A DNA stretch of 8,479 nt from Acidobacteriota bacterium (GTDB lineage: Bacteria; Acidobacteriota; Thermoanaerobaculia; Multivoradales; JAHEKO01). Positions 6,963-8,479 of the stretch are shown here, in pieces (within the stretch, counting starts at the first letter, position 1; each line of letters begins with the position of its first letter). Below the pieces are notes generated by a model that ran no database searches, was not told the DNA's origin, and was given only the letters and a program-made list of their open reading frames with translations. The stretch spans positions 1-8,479 of the forward strand of contig JAOTUP010000058.1 of the NCBI GenBank assembly GCA_029863825.1. The letters are read 5' to 3'. The translations under genes and the position numbers were made by a program.

Positions 6963-8054
6963 ATGCGCCAGAACCAGAGCGTGGGCATTCGAGTGCTGCT
7001 GGCGGGAGGCGGGACCGGCGGTCACGTCTTTCCCGCCCTCGCCGTGGCCGACGAACTCCGGTCACGGGGGTGCTTCGTGAGCTGGCTGGGCCGCTCGGAC
7101 GGTATGGAGCGTAACCTGGTCGTCGGCCGCGGTATCGACTTCCATGTGATAAGAGCGCGGCCCTGGCTGGGCCGCGGCGCTGGCCAACGGGCGGGTGCGC
7201 TCGTGACGTTGGGACGTTCGGCACTGCAGGCGCGACGATTGATCCGGCGCTCGGGAGTGGCGGTGACGGTCGGTACCGGGGGCTATGTCTCAGCTCCGGC
7301 GATCGTTGGCAGCTATCTAGCGCGACTCCCGGTGCTCCTGCTCGAGCCGAACGCCCGCGCGGGCACCGCCAACAGGTGGCTCTCCCGTTTGAGCGCGGTG
7401 GCATGTACGAGCTATGAAGAGACCGGCCAGGAGCTGGCCTGCCGCAGCGTCTGCACCGGTGTCCCCGTACGACCGGAATTCTTCTGCACCGGTGAGCTCT
7501 CGGAGGGTGAGCTGTCGCTGTTGGTCGTTGGGGGAAGTCAGGGCGCTCTGCAGATCAATCGCCTGCTGCCACCGGTGGTCGAGGGATTAGCGCAGAAACT
7601 GCCAGAGTTGCGAGTCGTCCACCAAGTCGGCGGCGCCCATCTGGCGGCTGTGGAGCAGGAGTATGCGCGTCATCGAATCGGCGATGTCCGACTCGAACTC
7701 GTACCGTTCATCGACGATATGGCAACAGCGATGAAAAACGCTCACGTGGTCGTGTCGCGCGCCGGGGCCTTGACCCTGGCCGAGGTTGCAGCCGCCGGCA
7801 GGCCGGCGATTTTGATACCGCTGGCGGCGGCCGGTGGTCATCAGGCAGCGAACGCGGAACGTCTGAAGACCGCGGGAGCCGCCGAGGTGGTAGAGCCGCC
7901 GGCGACGGTGGAACGCCTTGAGGAGCTGCTGGCCGCCCTGTTGAGCGACCGGCCCCGGCAATTGAGAATGGCGAGCGCTGCCAGACATACGGCGCGGGCC
8001 GACGCCGCTGAGCGAATCGCCGATCTCGTCACAGAGCTGGGAGGGGCGGAGTGA
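6963..8054 (+). CDS. murG: UDP-GlcNAc--undecaprenyl-PP-MurNAc-pentapeptide GlcNAc transferase MurG
   Basis: MurG is a GT28-family GT-B enzyme, peripheral on the inner face of the membrane, that converts lipid I to lipid II. From the ATG at 6963 it has 363 residues (E. coli 355). Seen: the first glycine loop GGGTGGHVFPA begins at 15. VTVGTGGYVSAP lies at 101-112 and EPN at 128-130. The second glycine loop GGSQGA is at 190-195. The UDP-GlcNAc-binding SRAGALTLAE is at 265-274, and HQAANAE at 293-299. Start choice is uncertain: GTG 6924, ATG 6939 and ATG 6951 are in the same frame. I prefer 6963 because a GGA at 6953-6955 gives at least a weak Shine-Dalgarno and the protein then begins about as far before the glycine loop as E. 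coli MurG does. Oddities: LLLEPN stands in place of the common HEQN, GVPVR replaces the usual GNPVR, and a 12-base repeat is present. The stop shares one base with the murC ATG. Confidence 0.96.
   Translation: MRQNQSVGIRVLLAGGGTGGHVFPALAVADELRSRGCFVSWLGRSDGMERNLVVGRGIDFHVIRARPWLGRGAGQRAGALVTLGRSALQARRLIRRSGVAVTVGTGGYVSAPAIVGSYLARLPVLLLEPNARAGTANRWLSRLSAVACTSYEETGQELACRSVCTGVPVRPEFFCTGELSEGELSLLVVGGSQGALQINRLLPPVVEGLAQKLPELRVVHQVGGAHLAAVEQEYARHRIGDVRLELVPFIDDMATAMKNAHVVVSRAGALTLAEVAAAGRPAILIPLAAAGGHQAANAERLKTAGAAEVVEPPATVERLEELLAALLSDRPRQLRMASAARHTARADAAERIADLVTELGGAE
7450..7494 (+). repeat. 12-base direct repeat within murG
   Basis: The word TCTGCACCGGTG occurs at 7450-7461 and again at 7483-7494. 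The copies are 33 bases apart start to start, so both are in the same reading frame and give Cys-Thr-Gly twice around the PVRPEFF segment. The second copy lies just beyond the conserved TG-x-PVR motif, in the variable linker towards the C-terminal domain. It may be a small local duplication or coincidence. Confidence 0.55.
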
Positions 8055-8479
8055 TGTTCCGGCGCTTTGCACACCTCTCCTCCGTTCACCTGATTGGAGT
8101 CGGTGGAGCCGGAATGAGCGGAATTGCGGAGGTTCTGTCCGACTATGAGCTGGCCGTGAGCGGGTGCGACACGCAGGACAGCGAGACTATTGCGCGCCTG
8201 AGAAGTCTGGGCGTGGATGTGACGATCGGCCATTCGCCCGAGCATCTGGCCGGCGTCGACGTGGTCGTCAAATCGTCGGCGATCGACAGTCGTAACGAAG
8301 AGCTCCTGGCGGCGCGCAAGCGGGGCATCGCAGTCGTACCGCGAGCCGAGATGCTGGCCGAGTTGATGCGACTGAAGTACGGTATCGCGGTAGCCGGGAC
8401 GCACGGAAAGACGACGACGACGTCGCTTGTCGGAACGGTGCTGACGGAAGCGGGTCTGGACCCGACTGTCATCGTGGGC
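8054..8479 (+). CDS. murC: UDP-N-acetylmuramate--L-alanine ligase MurC, N-terminal part (runs off the right edge)
   Basis: MurC adds L-Ala to UDP-MurNAc, the first amino acid step of the stem peptide. Only 142 codons are in the window (E. coli MurC is 491 residues). The frame is open to the last base, so this is truncation by the window, not a pseudogene. Seen: HLIGVGGAGMSGIAEVL at 12-28, the N-terminal nucleotide-fold signature of MurC. VVVKSSAI follows at about 71-78, then an RAEML segment. The ATP loop GTHGKTTTT is at 115-123, where the His before Gly-Lys distinguishes MurC and Mpl from MurD, MurE and MurF. The full GGAGMSGIAE signature and the position right after murG favour MurC over Mpl. 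The ATG shares one base with the murG TGA, and an AGGGG at 8042-8046 lies 7 bases upstream. The central and C-terminal domains cannot be assessed. Confidence 0.95.
   Translation, partial: MFRRFAHLSSVHLIGVGGAGMSGIAEVLSDYELAVSGCDTQDSETIARLRSLGVDVTIGHSPEHLAGVDVVVKSSAIDSRNEELLAARKRGIAVVPRAEMLAELMRLKYGIAVAGTHGKTTTTSLVGTVLTEAGLDPTVIVG

Larger units (their letters stand above)
1..8479 (+). other. dcw cluster segment: gapless ftsI-murE-murF-mraY-murD-ftsW-murG-murC operon
   Basis: Eight genes on one strand leave no non-coding gap longer than about four bases. Overlaps are 4 (ftsI/murE), 23 (murE/murF), 1 (murF/mraY), 4 (mraY/murD), 8 (murD/ftsW) and 1 (murG/murC). For ftsW/murG it is a 4-base gap or an 8- or 35-base overlap, depending on the murG start. 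No promoter-like spacer, hairpin with a U-tract, or reversed gene interrupts the set. Co-transcription with translational coupling is therefore inferred. The order matches the textbook dcw cluster, with the upstream part (mraZ, rsmH, ftsL) and downstream part (ftsQ, ftsA, ftsZ) expected outside the window. Confidence 0.92.

Noticed and set aside
7425..7439. Perfect hairpin GGCCAG-GAG-CTGGCC as a possible terminator
   Set aside because: It lies in the middle of murG, has only a 6-base stem and no following T-run, and translation would pass through it.
1..8479. The possibility of a hidden novel system, such as a defence, mobile or biosynthetic island
   Set aside because: Every stretch is accounted for by intact, collinear peptidoglycan and division genes of normal length. 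There is no compositional break, repeat array, integrase or unexplained spacer.

Overview
The window is a continuous stretch of a bacterial dcw (division and cell wall) cluster. All genes are on the + strand, in the canonical order ftsI(3' end)-murE-murF-mraY-murD-ftsW-murG-murC(5' end). Essentially every base is coding. Neighbouring reading frames overlap or touch at every junction, so there is no intergenic space for a promoter, terminator, RNA gene or mobile element. I see no CRISPR array, insertion sequence, tRNA or rRNA. This is a core, vertically inherited region, and I found no sign of an undescribed system in it.

Layout: 1-614 is the end of a class B penicillin-binding protein, with the KTG box and one C-terminal PASTA domain. 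611-2074 is MurE, with the DNPR signature of meso-diaminopimelate-adding enzymes. 2052-3428 is MurF, probably started at a TTG inside murE. 3428-4513 is MraY, 4510-5883 is MurD, and 5876-6958 is the SEDS glycosyltransferase FtsW. About 6963-8054 is MurG. 8054 to the right edge is the first 142 residues of MurC.

The genes form one pathway. MurC, MurD, MurE and MurF add L-Ala, D-Glu, meso-DAP and D-Ala-D-Ala to UDP-MurNAc in the cytoplasm. MraY moves the phospho-MurNAc-pentapeptide onto undecaprenyl phosphate (lipid I), and MurG adds GlcNAc (lipid II). After flipping by a protein not encoded here, FtsW polymerises lipid II and its partner FtsI crosslinks the new glycan at the septum.

Organism: the DNA is GC-rich, with strong G/C preference at third codon positions. 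The gene order is that of Gram-negative dcw clusters, and the MurE signature predicts meso-DAP peptidoglycan. A single PASTA domain on FtsI in such a cluster is a pattern I associate with Acidobacteriota and former Deltaproteobacteria (for example Myxococcota). I lean to Acidobacteriota, but this is inference from sequence style, not a placement. The long minus-strand open frames are ordinary GC-rich shadows of these genes.
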